Positions 1-8,377 of a stretch of DNA of 64,000 bases are shown piece after piece. A model generated the notes under the pieces. It did no database searches and had not been told where the DNA came from. It was given only the letters and a program-made list of their open reading frames with translations. The position numbers and the translations under genes are program-made. Within the stretch, counting starts at the first letter, position 1, and each line of letters begins with the position of its first letter. This DNA comes from Aliiroseovarius crassostreae (GTDB lineage: Bacteria; Pseudomonadota; Alphaproteobacteria; Rhodobacterales; Rhodobacteraceae): assembly GCF_001307765.1 (NCBI RefSeq), contig NZ_LKBA01000019.1, positions 496,001 to 560,000 on the forward strand, read 5' to 3'.

Positions 1-1634
1 TCATCATCGTCGGACTGTTCTCGTTCTTCTTGTTAGTGGTGGCTTTGCTGCCCCAAACAGGACGTAGGATCATGGGACGCGAGGGCGAAGCCCCAGAGTT
101 TTCCAACTTTTCATGGTTCTCGATGATGTTCGGTGCTGGTCTGGGCGTGGGCCTGATGGTCTTCGCAACCGCAGAACCTATGGGTCTGTGGGGGTCAAAC
201 CCCGTCGTATTGGCCGGCGAAGTCCAGCCAAACACCGCAGAGGCTGTTCAGTCTGGCTTTCGTTACACGTTCCTGCACTATGGGTTCCACGCCTGGGCAA
301 TCTACGTCACCACAGGGCTTTCGCTGGCATATTATGCCTATACGCGTGACATGCCCCTGACGATCCGTTCGGCGCTGACGCCGCTTTTTGGCAAGCTCAT
401 GAACGGTGTGCTTGGTCACATCGTGGACGTGCTTGGCGTTGTGGCAACCATTCTTGGCGTATCCGTTACTATCGGATTTGGCGTATCGCAGTTTGTCGAC
501 GGTATGTATGCGATCACCGGTATGGAATGGATGATGGATATGAGCGGCGATGCTCCTGCACCCGGTACAGTTGGCCTTGTGGCTGGATTGTTCGTGATCA
601 TGGGGCTGTCCATCTTATCGGCTGTATCCGGGGTAGGACGCGGGGTGAAATACCTGTCAAACCTGAACCTTGTTTTGTCGCTCATCCTGCTGTTGACCTT
701 TGTCACCTTCGGATCGTTCATGTTTGCCATGAGCACATATGTGACTGCGTTTGCAGACTACATCCTGCACTACGTATCGCTGAGCTTTGGGGCGTTCGGA
801 CCGCAATCTGCAGACGCGTTCGCGACCGCACTTCCGAAAGAAGCAGTTCCGTTTGCCGATGCGCTGCGCGGGGGAGCCACCAACGCTTGGGGGTCTTTCG
901 CAGGCTTCAAGTCAGGCCTTGAAGGCGAAGCTGCAGCTTTGTCCGACGACGTTCTAACCGCCGTATACGCGGCAGGTGAGCCCGGCCGTCAGTTTGGTTG
1001 GCAAGCAGGCTGGACCACCTTCTATTGGGCCTGGTGGATCGCGTTCTCGCCCTTCGTCGGGTTGTTCCTTGCGCGTATCTCTCGGGGCCGTTCGGTCCGC
1101 GAGTTCATCATCGGCTGTGTGCTTGTCCCCGCCATGGTCTGCTTTGCGTGGATGGCAGTTTTGGGTGGCACTGCAATTGATATGGAGCTGAGCGGCGCTG
1201 CAGAAGGTGCCATCATTGGTGCCTCGAACACTGCCAAGCTGTTCGTTACACTCGAGCAAATCATCTCGGGCGGCCTTCTGTCAGCCATTACCGTGATGTG
1301 TGTTGTCTTGATCATGACCTTCCTGGTGACTTCAGCAGACTCGGGTATTCTGGTGATGAACACCATCATGTCAGGCGGAGATCAAGACATTGGCAACAAG
1401 CACAAAATTGTGTGGGGCGTTATCCTGACACTCGTGATCGCGACATTGCTGATCGCGGGTAAAACCAACGGAGGCGCGGACCCGATGGAGGCGCTCAAAA
1501 GTGCGATGATTATCGGAGCCTTGCCGTTCACCATGGTCATGGGACTGATGTGTATCGCACTGACCAAAGCGCTCTATCGCGACGGTTTGCGTGCTAAATC
1601 AACTGCGGCCGAGCAAGCGTCTGCAGCTGAGTAA
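1..1634 (+). CDS. BCCT-family transporter, 5' end outside window
   Basis: Inner-membrane secondary transporter of the betaine/choline/carnitine family, which imports quaternary ammonium or related solutes with Na+ or H+. The frame is already open at base 3, so the true start lies to the left of the window and roughly the first one or two helices are missing. Family signatures are clear: GAGLGVGLMVFATAEP, TFLHYGFHAWAIY, the tryptophan-rich FYWAWWIAFSPFVGLF followed by ARISRGRSVREF, and LVTSADSGILVMNT. The C-terminal tail is short (about 20 residues after the last helix), so it has no long osmosensing extension. A strong terminator follows 15 bases after the stop, so it ends its own transcript. 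The substrate cannot be read from the sequence. Confidence 0.93.
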   Translation, partial: IIVGLFSFFLLVVALLPQTGRRIMGREGEAPEFSNFSWFSMMFGAGLGVGLMVFATAEPMGLWGSNPVVLAGEVQPNTAEAVQSGFRYTFLHYGFHAWAIYVTTGLSLAYYAYTRDMPLTIRSALTPLFGKLMNGVLGHIVDVLGVVATILGVSVTIGFGVSQFVDGMYAITGMEWMMDMSGDAPAPGTVGLVAGLFVIMGLSILSAVSGVGRGVKYLSNLNLVLSLILLLTFVTFGSFMFAMSTYVTAFADYILHYVSLSFGAFGPQSADAFATALPKEAVPFADALRGGATNAWGSFAGFKSGLEGEAAALSDDVLTAVYAAGEPGRQFGWQAGWTTFYWAWWIAFSPFVGLFLARISRGRSVREFIIGCVLVPAMVCFAWMAVLGGTAIDMELSGAAEGAIIGASNTAKLFVTLEQIISGGLLSAITVMCVVLIMTFLVTSADSGILVMNTIMSGGDQDIGNKHKIVWGVILTLVIATLLIAGKTNGGADPMEALKSAMIIGALPFTMVMGLMCIALTKALYRDGLRAKSTAAEQASAAE

Positions 1635-1649
1635 ACCATATAAGAACAA

Positions 1650-1680
1650 AACCAGGCAGCTCTCAAAGGCTGCCTGGTTT
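1650..1680 (+). terminator. Rho-independent terminator after BCCT gene
   Basis: An 11-bp perfect stem (1650-1660 with 1669-1679) with an 8-base loop. It ends in a short T run and begins 15 bases after the transporter stop. Confidence 0.85.
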
Positions 1681-1999
1681 GACCAATCTTAAAGCCCTGC
1701 GAAAACTTAGTCTAAGTTGAAGCCAACAGGGGCGACACCGCTCAGATTTCGTAGATCTGTTCCGTCGATATCAATGAAGTCTCATATTTGGGAACGCTTT
1801 CTTCTCAAGCTCGCAGAGCTTCGGTCGGCCCTAGACCCAGCCCTATTTCGATTGCCAAGCAATTGCGGCAGATACACGTCTGCGAACGTGCTATTTAACG
1901 CTGCCCCATCTCCGTAAGGGGCGGACCAGTTCAGCTGGGAAGGCCCCTTACGCCGGTTCCCATCTTGCCCTTTACTGCAAACATCGGCAGAGAGAGAAT
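1681..1999. other. Intergenic stretch with no convincing gene
   Basis: About 320 bases between a terminator and psuK. The rightward 66-codon open frame here has no ribosome-binding site and no recognisable content. On the minus strand, 1707-1781 reads as 24 codons ending in a stop (DFIDIDGTDLRNLSGVAP and so on) and is preceded at once by an in-frame stop. It looks like the tail of a lost protein. The bases just before 2000 hold the psuK ribosome-binding site (GAGAGA). Confidence 0.5.
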
Positions 2000-2887
2000 A
2001 TGACACATGACATTCTTTGTATCGGATCCGTTCTTTGGGATGTGATCGGACGCACCACAATCGATATGCGGATCGGGTCTGATCAACCGGGGCGCATCTC
2101 GCGCCTGCCGGGGGGCGTGGCGATGAACATCGCCATGACCTTTGCTCGATTTGGCCTGACGCCCGCGTTGATGACCGCAATTGGTCGGGATTATGAAGGG
2201 GACGATCTGCTGGCCCAGGCTGCAAGCTTGGGTATGGTCACCGATTATATATACCGGCCCGAAGGTCTGCCGACCGACCGGTATATGGCGATTGAGGGTC
2301 CTGCGGGCCTGGTGGCAGCCGTGGCTGATGCCCATTCTCTGGAAGCAGCTGGGGATGCAATACTGGCGCCATTGGAAAACGGTATCCTGGGGTCGGAAGA
2401 CGCACCTTATCGGGGGATTATCACGCTGGATGGCAACCTGACCGTTGATCTTTTGTCCGACATTGCCACACGATCCAGTTTCGCACAGGCAGATCTCCGT
2501 GTGGCCCCGGCAAGCCCCGGAAAGGCCAAGCGTCTCCGCCCTTTGATGGCCCATCCCGGGGTCACGCTTTATGTCAACCGTGAAGAGGCGGGCCTATTGA
2601 CCGATAGTGCGCCGGCAACCGCGTCGCAGGGCGCGCAGGCCCTGCTTGAGGCCGGGGCAACCCGTGCCATCGTCACCGATGGTGGCAATCTCGCAGCGGA
2701 AGGACACAAGGACCGTGGTGTGATCACCGCCCCCTGCCCCGCAATCCGGGTGCGCCGGATCACCGGGGCTGGCGACACGTTCATGGCCGCCCATATCGCC
2801 GCCGAGCGCGAAGGGCACGTCCCCGCAGCAGCCCTTGATGCCGCACAGAAAATCGCAGCCAAATATGTCTCAGGAGAAGACGTCTGA
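2000..2887 (+). CDS. psuK: PfkB-family kinase, probable pseudouridine kinase
   Basis: Ribokinase-fold sugar kinase of 295 residues. It probably phosphorylates pseudouridine at the 5' position so that the next gene's product can split it. The N-terminal PfkB region contains the substrate-binding GGVAMNIAMTFARFG segment. The C-terminal signature RRITGAGDTFMAAH carries the catalytic Asp and the anion hole. The stop overlaps the start of psuG by one base (TGATG), which implies translational coupling and supports the pseudouridine assignment, because PfkB kinases as a class have many substrates. The start at 2000 is preceded by GAGAGA. Assignment as a kinase is firm; the substrate is inferred from the neighbour. 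Confidence 0.85.
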   Translation: MTHDILCIGSVLWDVIGRTTIDMRIGSDQPGRISRLPGGVAMNIAMTFARFGLTPALMTAIGRDYEGDDLLAQAASLGMVTDYIYRPEGLPTDRYMAIEGPAGLVAAVADAHSLEAAGDAILAPLENGILGSEDAPYRGIITLDGNLTVDLLSDIATRSSFAQADLRVAPASPGKAKRLRPLMAHPGVTLYVNREEAGLLTDSAPATASQGAQALLEAGATRAIVTDGGNLAAEGHKDRGVITAPCPAIRVRRITGAGDTFMAAHIAAEREGHVPAAALDAAQKIAAKYVSGEDV

Positions 2888-3798
2888 TGTTTGACCTCAC
2901 CTACGCACCCGACGTGGCGCAGGCCCTGGCCCACGAAACCCCTGTGGTGGCGCTTGAAAGCACGATCATTACCCACGGGATGCCCTATCCGCAAAATGTC
3001 GAAACCGCGCGCGAGGTCGAAGCGGTGGTGCGGGCCGGTGGTGCCGTCCCGGCCACCATTGCGGTGATGAATGGCAAGTTGCATATCGGCCTGACCGATG
3101 ATCAGCTGATGGAGCTGGCACAGGCCGACAACGTTGCCAAGGTCAGTCGCGCTGATATGCCGGTCTGTCTGGCCATGGGCGGTTACGGGGCAACCACCGT
3201 GGCGGCGACGATGATCGCAGCCCATCTTGCGGGTATTCGCGTGTTTGCCACCGGCGGCATTGGCGGCGTCCACCGCGGCGCTGAGGAGACCTTTGATATC
3301 TCCGCTGACCTGCGCGAGTTTTCCGCCACCCCCGTCACGGTGGTCGCGGCAGGGGCAAAGGCCATTCTAGACATTCCAAAGACGCTGGAAGTCCTTGAAA
3401 CCCTTGGGGTTCCCGTAATTACCTATGGTCAGGACGAGTTTCCAGCCTTTTGGTCGCGTTCCTCCGGCCTGTCTTCGCCGCTGCGTCTGGATTGTGCAAA
3501 AGACATTGCCCGGGCGGGACAGACGCGCCGGGATCTGGGATTGCCGGGCGGGCAGTTGATTGCCAATCCGATCCCACAGGCGGCCGAAATTCCGCGTGAG
3601 GAAATTCAGCCGGTGATCGAAGACGCGCTGGTCCGATCCGAGATCGAACGCGTCAGCGCAAAAGAGGTGACGCCCTTCCTGCTGAATGCGATGTTCAAAG
3701 CCACGGAAGGCCGGTCTCTTGAGGCCAATATTGCATTGGTCAAGAACAACGCTGCCCTGGCCGCTGAAATTGCCACGGCTTTTGCGAAACTGACATAA
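2887..3798 (+). CDS. psuG: Pseudouridine-5'-phosphate glycosidase
   Basis: Cleaves the C-glycosidic bond of pseudouridine 5'-phosphate to uracil and ribose 5-phosphate (reversible in vitro), allowing reuse of modified nucleosides from RNA turnover. The 303 residues match the usual family length. Typical motifs are present: ALESTIITHGMPYP near the N-terminus (metal and phosphate site region), NVAKVSRADMP, and AGAKAILDIPKTLE with the lysine that forms the ribose adduct in characterised members. It is co-translated with psuK through a one-base overlap. No nucleoside transporter or uracil pathway gene sits beside the pair, so the substrate is probably salvaged internally. Confidence 0.95.
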   Translation: MFDLTYAPDVAQALAHETPVVALESTIITHGMPYPQNVETAREVEAVVRAGGAVPATIAVMNGKLHIGLTDDQLMELAQADNVAKVSRADMPVCLAMGGYGATTVAATMIAAHLAGIRVFATGGIGGVHRGAEETFDISADLREFSATPVTVVAAGAKAILDIPKTLEVLETLGVPVITYGQDEFPAFWSRSSGLSSPLRLDCAKDIARAGQTRRDLGLPGGQLIANPIPQAAEIPREEIQPVIEDALVRSEIERVSAKEVTPFLLNAMFKATEGRSLEANIALVKNNAALAAEIATAFAKLT

Positions 3799-3876
3799 TA
3801 GCAGATCGCGCCCCTGCCCCATTGACCCGCGCCGAAAACACCCTAAGTTCCTCTGACGAAACGTAAAGAGATCAGC

Positions 3877-4614
3877 ATGACCGACCCCAATCACCGCAGC
3901 AAATGGCGCCTGTTCACCGGGCTTCGCAACAACTTCCTTGCGGGGTTGGTTGTCGTTGCGCCGATTGCGGTGACGATGTGGCTGATCTGGACCTTCGTAG
4001 GCTGGATTGACAGCTGGGTGCTTCCCTTTGTGCCCGCAGCCTATCACCCGGACGCGCTGATCGACCGCTTTTTTGGCGATAGCGCATGGTTCCGCTGGGT
4101 GTTTGGTGAAGATGTCCGCGTGAATGTGCGCGGCCTTGGCGTTGTGGTTTTCCTGATCTTCACGGTGATTGTCGGCTGGATCACCAAGGGCTTGATTGGC
4201 CGGTCTTTTCTATCCTGGGGGGAGCGGATCGTTGACCGGATGCCCGTGGTCAGATCGCTCTATAACGGTTTGAAACAAATCGCAGAAACCGTGTTCAACC
4301 AGTCGACGGAGGCCAAGTTCGACAAGGCCTGTCTGGTTGAATATCCCCGCAAGGGGATCTGGGCGATTGCCTTCATCTCCACCAAGGCCAAAGGCGAAAT
4401 TGACGCTCGTATCCCGGTGGATGAGGACATTATTTCGGTCTTTCTGCCCACCACGCCGAACCCGACCTCAGGGTTTCTTCTGTTCGTGCCACGCCACTCG
4501 GTGGTTGAGTTGGACATGACGGTGGAAGACAGCGCCAAGCTGGTCATTTCAGCGGGCCTTGTCTACCCGAACCCGAAGGACCCATCGCAACCGCTTGAAA
4601 TCACAGGAAAATGA
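3877..4614 (+). CDS. DUF502 family membrane protein
   Basis: Protein of 245 residues with two predicted membrane segments. The first is near residues 20-45 (FLAGLVVVAPIAVTMWLIW) and the second is around 90-110 (LGVVVFLIFTVIVGWI). A soluble C-terminal domain follows, beginning with the family's conserved GERIVDRMPVVRSLYNGLKQ region. DUF502 proteins are widespread in bacteria and have no settled function. A GAGA ribosome-binding site precedes the ATG at 3877. Its stop overlaps the start of the LysE-type gene by four bases (ATGA), so the two are translated together; this might hint at an envelope or export role, but that is inference. Confidence 0.9.
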   Translation: MTDPNHRSKWRLFTGLRNNFLAGLVVVAPIAVTMWLIWTFVGWIDSWVLPFVPAAYHPDALIDRFFGDSAWFRWVFGEDVRVNVRGLGVVVFLIFTVIVGWITKGLIGRSFLSWGERIVDRMPVVRSLYNGLKQIAETVFNQSTEAKFDKACLVEYPRKGIWAIAFISTKAKGEIDARIPVDEDIISVFLPTTPNPTSGFLLFVPRHSVVELDMTVEDSAKLVISAGLVYPNPKDPSQPLEITGK

Positions 4615-5234
4615 CGGCTGCAATTGCCGGTTTTTTCACGGGGTTCTCTCTGATCCTGGCGATTGGCGCGCAGAACGCTTTTGTCCTGCGGCAAGGGCTG
4701 CTGCGCAACCATGTGTTTCCTCTGGTTCTGTTTTGTGCATTGTCAGATGCACTGCTGATCATTGCCGGAGTGTTGGGATTTGGGGTGCTGGTCTCTGCCG
4801 TGCCAATGTTACCGGTCCTGATGGCGGTCATGGGGGCCGTGTTTTTGATGGCCTATGGCGCCCTGCGCTTTGTCGCGGCCCTGAAAGGGCAGTATGAGAT
4901 GGACCTGACAGGACGTGCCCGCTCGCTCAAGGCGACCTTGGCAATTGCTGCTGCATTCACTTGGCTCAATCCGCATGTTTATCTGGATACGCTTGGCCTG
5001 ATCGGCGCGATCTCAACCAGTTTCGACGATTGGAACGCGCGTATTCTGTTTGGTCTGGGCGCTGTGAGTGCCAGTTTCGTCTTTTTCTTTTCGCTGGGAT
5101 ACGGTGCCCGCCTTCTGGCTCCGACCATGACGCGCCCATCCTCCTGGCGCGTGCTCGACATTGGCATCGGCCTGACCATGTGGATGATTGCCGTTGGGCT
5201 GGTCCATGGTGTCTGGAGCGGTTCAATTTCCTGA
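4611..5234 (+). CDS. LysE/ArgO-type amino acid exporter
   Basis: Six-helix inner-membrane exporter of 207 residues from the LysE superfamily, closest in motif to the LysE/ArgO branch that exports lysine or arginine. The first helix carries the hallmark AIGAQNAFVLRQGL. Later segments contain FTWLNPHVYLDTLGLIG, also typical of this branch. It is coupled to the upstream DUF502 gene by an ATGA overlap. No LysG/ArgP-type regulator is adjacent, so control is not apparent. The exported amino acid is not determined by the sequence. Confidence 0.88.
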   Translation: MTAAIAGFFTGFSLILAIGAQNAFVLRQGLLRNHVFPLVLFCALSDALLIIAGVLGFGVLVSAVPMLPVLMAVMGAVFLMAYGALRFVAALKGQYEMDLTGRARSLKATLAIAAAFTWLNPHVYLDTLGLIGAISTSFDDWNARILFGLGAVSASFVFFFSLGYGARLLAPTMTRPSSWRVLDIGIGLTMWMIAVGLVHGVWSGSIS

Positions 5235-5273
5235 AACCGCTCCACTGAAGCGTTGGTCGCGAGACGCCCCCCC

Positions 5274-6059
5274 TTAGAGGGCCGTCCACCCACCATCCAC
5301 GGAAATACTGGTGCCGGTAATCTGCGCCGCAGCATCGGAACAAAGAAATACCGCTGTGCCGCCCATCTGCTCCACCGTGGCAAACTCCTTAGACGGCTGA
5401 CGGGCCAGCATCACCTCGCGCACGACCTGATCGCGGTCCATTCCATGTGTTTTCATCTGGTCAGGGATCTGGCTTTCCACCAGCGGGGTCAGCACATAAC
5501 CAGGGCAGATTGCGTTGCAGGTGATCGGCTCCTCTGCCGTTTCTAGCGCCACGGTTTTGGTCAGGCCCACCACCCCATGTTTGGCGGCGATATAGGCGGA
5601 TTTATAGGGGGATGCGGTCAATCCATGGGCTGAGGCAATATTGACCACCCGCCCCCATCCGGCCTTACGCATCAGAGGGAGCGCAGCCGCAGTTGTGTGA
5701 AAGGCGGAGCTCAGGTTGATGGCGATGATCGCATCCCATTTCTCGGTCGGAAATGCCTCGACCGGGGCGACATGTTGAATACCCGCGTTGTTGATCAGGA
5801 TATCGCAGGCCCCCGCTGTTTCGATCAGCGCGCGACACTCCTCTCCATTTGACATATCCGCTTTGATATAGCGCGCAATCACGCCGAATTTCGCAGCGAT
5901 CTCCGCGGCAATTGCGTGGTCCTCGTCACGGTCGGTAAAGGAATTCAGCACCACATTGGCCCCGGCCCGCGCCAGTTCCTGCGCCACGCCCAGACCAATC
6001 CCGGAATTCGACCCGGTAATGACAGCGGTTTTGCCCTCAAGTGATGTGGTGATGGCCAT
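5274..6059 (-). CDS. bdhA: 3-hydroxybutyrate dehydrogenase (SDR)
   Basis: Short-chain dehydrogenase of 261 residues that interconverts 3-hydroxybutyrate and acetoacetate with NAD, in polyhydroxybutyrate and ketone-body use. It has the nucleotide-binding ITGSNSGIGLG, the structural NNAG, and the catalytic YKSAYIAAKHG (Tyr-x3-Lys). The tail SISVDGGWTAL is characteristic of the 3-hydroxybutyrate subgroup. The start at 6059 is chosen because AAAGGGA lies six bases before it; a GTG at 6074 would add five residues but would contain that ribosome-binding site. Converges with the LysE-type gene. A leftward terminator 190 bases upstream of the start may be an attenuator of this gene or belong to a separate small RNA. 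Confidence 0.92.
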   Translation of the reverse strand: MAITTSLEGKTAVITGSNSGIGLGVAQELARAGANVVLNSFTDRDEDHAIAAEIAAKFGVIARYIKADMSNGEECRALIETAGACDILINNAGIQHVAPVEAFPTEKWDAIIAINLSSAFHTTAAALPLMRKAGWGRVVNIASAHGLTASPYKSAYIAAKHGVVGLTKTVALETAEEPITCNAICPGYVLTPLVESQIPDQMKTHGMDRDQVVREVMLARQPSKEFATVEQMGGTAVFLCSDAAAQITGTSISVDGGWTAL

Positions 6060-6245
6060 GGGAATCCCTTTCACAATATCAGTATGCTTTGCAGTCGCAG
6101 CATAACCCGCCCTGATACCTGCACCATCCCTTTTTTACCCACCCCCCAAATTCGCGAATTGCCCAATTTCAACGGTGTCTGGTCACGGTGATTCTTCGGA
6201 CCTCCACGTGAAATCCGTTGCGTAAGACGAGTGGAAAATAGCCAT

Positions 6246-6273
6246 AAAAAAAACGCCCGCACGAGGCGGGCGT
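6246..6273 (-). terminator. Leftward terminator with no gene in front of it
   Basis: An 8-bp GC-rich stem (6253-6260 with 6266-6273) and a 5-base loop, followed on the minus strand by eight T. The next gene to the right runs rightward, so this terminator serves an RNA that encodes no visible protein. Confidence 0.8.
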
Positions 6274-6366
6274 AAGTTATTGAGGCAGGTTTCATACAGG
6301 CAAGAAACCTATCGAGCAGTGATTACTTTATACCGCCTAACTCAGCGGGTTCCAAGCTAAAAGTTT
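6246..6366 (-). ncRNA. Candidate small RNA or attenuated leader
   Basis: A perfect leftward terminator (6246-6273) sits where no leftward protein gene ends. Just upstream of it on the same strand are two more hairpins: arms 6304-6310 and 6287-6293, and arms 6345-6348 and 6333-6336. A promoter-like pair, TTGGAA (6396-6401) and AATAGT (6373-6378) with a 17-base spacer, would start transcription near 6366. Together this outlines an RNA of about 120 nt. It could instead be an attenuated leader of bdhA. No homology to a known RNA family was recognised. Confidence 0.4.
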
Positions 6367-6434
6367 GAAAAGACTATTTGACAGGGCTAGGGTTTTTCCA
6401 AGTTGAAACAGGTCGATCGAGGATTGTTGCTCAT

Positions 6435-8252
6435 ATGAAATCAGATTATTTTCGAAAATTGCGGCTTGCCTGCACGATGGGGGCCGTTGTTTGTTTGAGC
6501 GCAAATCAGATCCAGGCCAAGCCCCAACATGGCATAGCTATGTATGGCGCACCGGCCCTTCCACAGGATTTTGTGTCTCTCCCCCATGTTAATCCGGATG
6601 CGCCAAAGGGGGGAAAGATCATTTTTGCCGAGGCTGGCAGCTTTGATTCGCTGCACCCGCTGATTCGCAAAGGAGCCGCCCCCTGGCAACTGCGCTTCAT
6701 GCTGTTTGAAACCCTGATGGGACGCAGCTGGGATGAACCTTTCTCGCTTTACGGGCTATTGGCCGAATCGATTGAGACCGACGAGGCCCGATCCTGGGTC
6801 GAGTTTACCTTGCGGGAGGAGGCGCGGTTCTCTGACGGGACCCCGGTCACGGTCGAGGATGTGATCTGGTCGTTCGCAACCGTCGGGACCAAAGGGGATC
6901 CGCGCTACCATGGGGCCTGGAAAAAAATCAAAAACTCCGAACAGACCGGGCCGCGCTCGGTTCGGTTCACATTCCACGAGGCGGATCGTGAATTGCCGCT
7001 TCTGCTCGGGCTGCGTCCGGTTTTGAAAAAGGCCCAGTGGGAGGGACGTGAATTTGATACCTCCGGCGTGGAACTGGTCCCAATTGGCTCCTCCCCCTAT
7101 GTGATCGGAGAGTTCGAACCGGGGCGGTTCCTTACCCTCAAACGAAACCCGGACTACTGGGGCAAGGATATTCCTTTCATGCGTGGTCAGGCCAATCTCG
7201 ATGAAATCCGTTTCGACTATTATGGCGATGGCGATGTCACTTTCGAAGCGTTCAAGGCAGGTGAGGCCACGACCTATCGAGAAACCAATGCGCAGAGATG
7301 GGCCACCCAGTTCGATTTCCCCGCAGTGCAGTCAGGTGATATCGTTCTCTCCAACATCCCGCATCAGCGCCCGACCGGGATCAAAGGCTATGTCATGAAC
7401 ACCCGCCGTGCCGTGTTTCAGGATATCCGCGTGCGCGAAGCCCTGATCCAGGCCTTCAATTATGAGTTCATCAACCAATCCCTCTATGGCGGAGGCAGAA
7501 AGCGCATCCAGTCCTATTTCCACAATTCCGTTCTGGGCATGTCACCAGGAACGCCCGCCGAAGGCCGTGTCAAAGAACTGCTGTCCCAGTTTGACGACCT
7601 GCCAGAGGGCGCGCTTGAGGGCTACACCCTGCCCGTTTCAGATGGAACGGAACGCAATCGCAAAGGGCTGCGACGCGCCGTGGCGTTGCTGGAAGAGGCA
7701 GGCTGGACCGTTCAGGACGGGGTGATGAAAAATACTGAGGGAACGGCCTTCACCTTCGATATCCTTTTGAAAAACGGCGCAACCGAAACACGCCAGACCA
7801 TTGATATCTTTGTCGAAGCCCTCAAACGGTTGGGGATCACGCCATCCGTGACATCGGTGGACAGTGCCCAATACAAGGAACGCACCAACGCCTATGATTT
7901 TGATATGGCCTATTACTGGCGCGGTCTGTCGCTGAGCCCCGGCAATGAACAGCGTCTGTATTGGGGAAGTGAAAGTGCCGACAAGCCGGGAACGCGCAAT
8001 TGGATGGGGGTGAAAAACCCCGCCATTGATGGTTTGATCGACGTGATGCTCACCTCCGAGAGCCGGGAAGATTTTCTTGCGGCGACAAAAGCCCTGGACC
8101 GGGTGCTGACAGCAAGCCGTTTCGTGATCCCGCTGGGCTATGACAACATGTCTCACATCGCGCATGTGAAAGAGCTGAAGTTCCCGGACCGGATCCAGAT
8201 GTATGGCGACTATCTCGGGTTCCAGCCGGAAACCTGGTGGTACGAGGAATAG
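6435..8252 (+). CDS. ABC transporter substrate-binding protein, family 5
   Basis: Periplasmic solute-binding protein of 605 residues from the oligopeptide/dipeptide class (SBP_bac_5), most like the YejA branch that delivers peptides such as microcin C-type compounds. Residues 1-28 are a signal peptide, with a plausible cut after IQA. The mature start HGIAMYGAPALPQDF and the block LFETLMGRSWDEPFSLYGLL fit this branch. The start at 6435 is chosen because GAGGATT lies before it and it begins the signal peptide; the frame extends 19 codons further without a ribosome-binding site. No permease or ATPase genes are adjacent, so it is an orphan component here. Confidence 0.9.
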   Translation: MKSDYFRKLRLACTMGAVVCLSANQIQAKPQHGIAMYGAPALPQDFVSLPHVNPDAPKGGKIIFAEAGSFDSLHPLIRKGAAPWQLRFMLFETLMGRSWDEPFSLYGLLAESIETDEARSWVEFTLREEARFSDGTPVTVEDVIWSFATVGTKGDPRYHGAWKKIKNSEQTGPRSVRFTFHEADRELPLLLGLRPVLKKAQWEGREFDTSGVELVPIGSSPYVIGEFEPGRFLTLKRNPDYWGKDIPFMRGQANLDEIRFDYYGDGDVTFEAFKAGEATTYRETNAQRWATQFDFPAVQSGDIVLSNIPHQRPTGIKGYVMNTRRAVFQDIRVREALIQAFNYEFINQSLYGGGRKRIQSYFHNSVLGMSPGTPAEGRVKELLSQFDDLPEGALEGYTLPVSDGTERNRKGLRRAVALLEEAGWTVQDGVMKNTEGTAFTFDILLKNGATETRQTIDIFVEALKRLGITPSVTSVDSAQYKERTNAYDFDMAYYWRGLSLSPGNEQRLYWGSESADKPGTRNWMGVKNPAIDGLIDVMLTSESREDFLAATKALDRVLTASRFVIPLGYDNMSHIAHVKELKFPDRIQMYGDYLGFQPETWWYEE

Positions 8253-8292
8253 ATACGCAGCTCTTTCGGAGCAGAAACACCGCAGAAACACC

Positions 8293-8318
8293 AAAGGGGC
8301 CTGATCCGGCCCCTTTTT
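8293..8318 (+). terminator. Terminator of the binding-protein gene
   Basis: A 9-bp stem, 8293-8301 with 8308-8316, and a 6-base loop, with five T overlapping the right arm. It is followed directly by a dispersed repeat element. Confidence 0.85.
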
Positions 8319-8371
8319 CTTGCCTTAAAATACCTCGGGGTGAGCGCATAGCGCGAGGGGCAGCGCCCCTG
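8319..8371. repeat. Dispersed intergenic repeat, family 1, copy 1
   Basis: Begins CTTGCCTTAAAATACCTCGG and ends with the hairpin GGGGCAGCGCCCC. Between these is a small inverted repeat (GCGC-ATA-GCGC). Other copies are at 43261-43313 and 59681-59724. All three directly follow a T tract and lie between convergent genes. Confidence 0.75.
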
Positions 8372-8377
8372 ACCCGG

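Noticed and set aside
1717-1917. A 66-codon rightward ORF after the BCCT gene
   Set aside because: No ribosome-binding site, no plausible domain, and overlap with a minus-strand stub.
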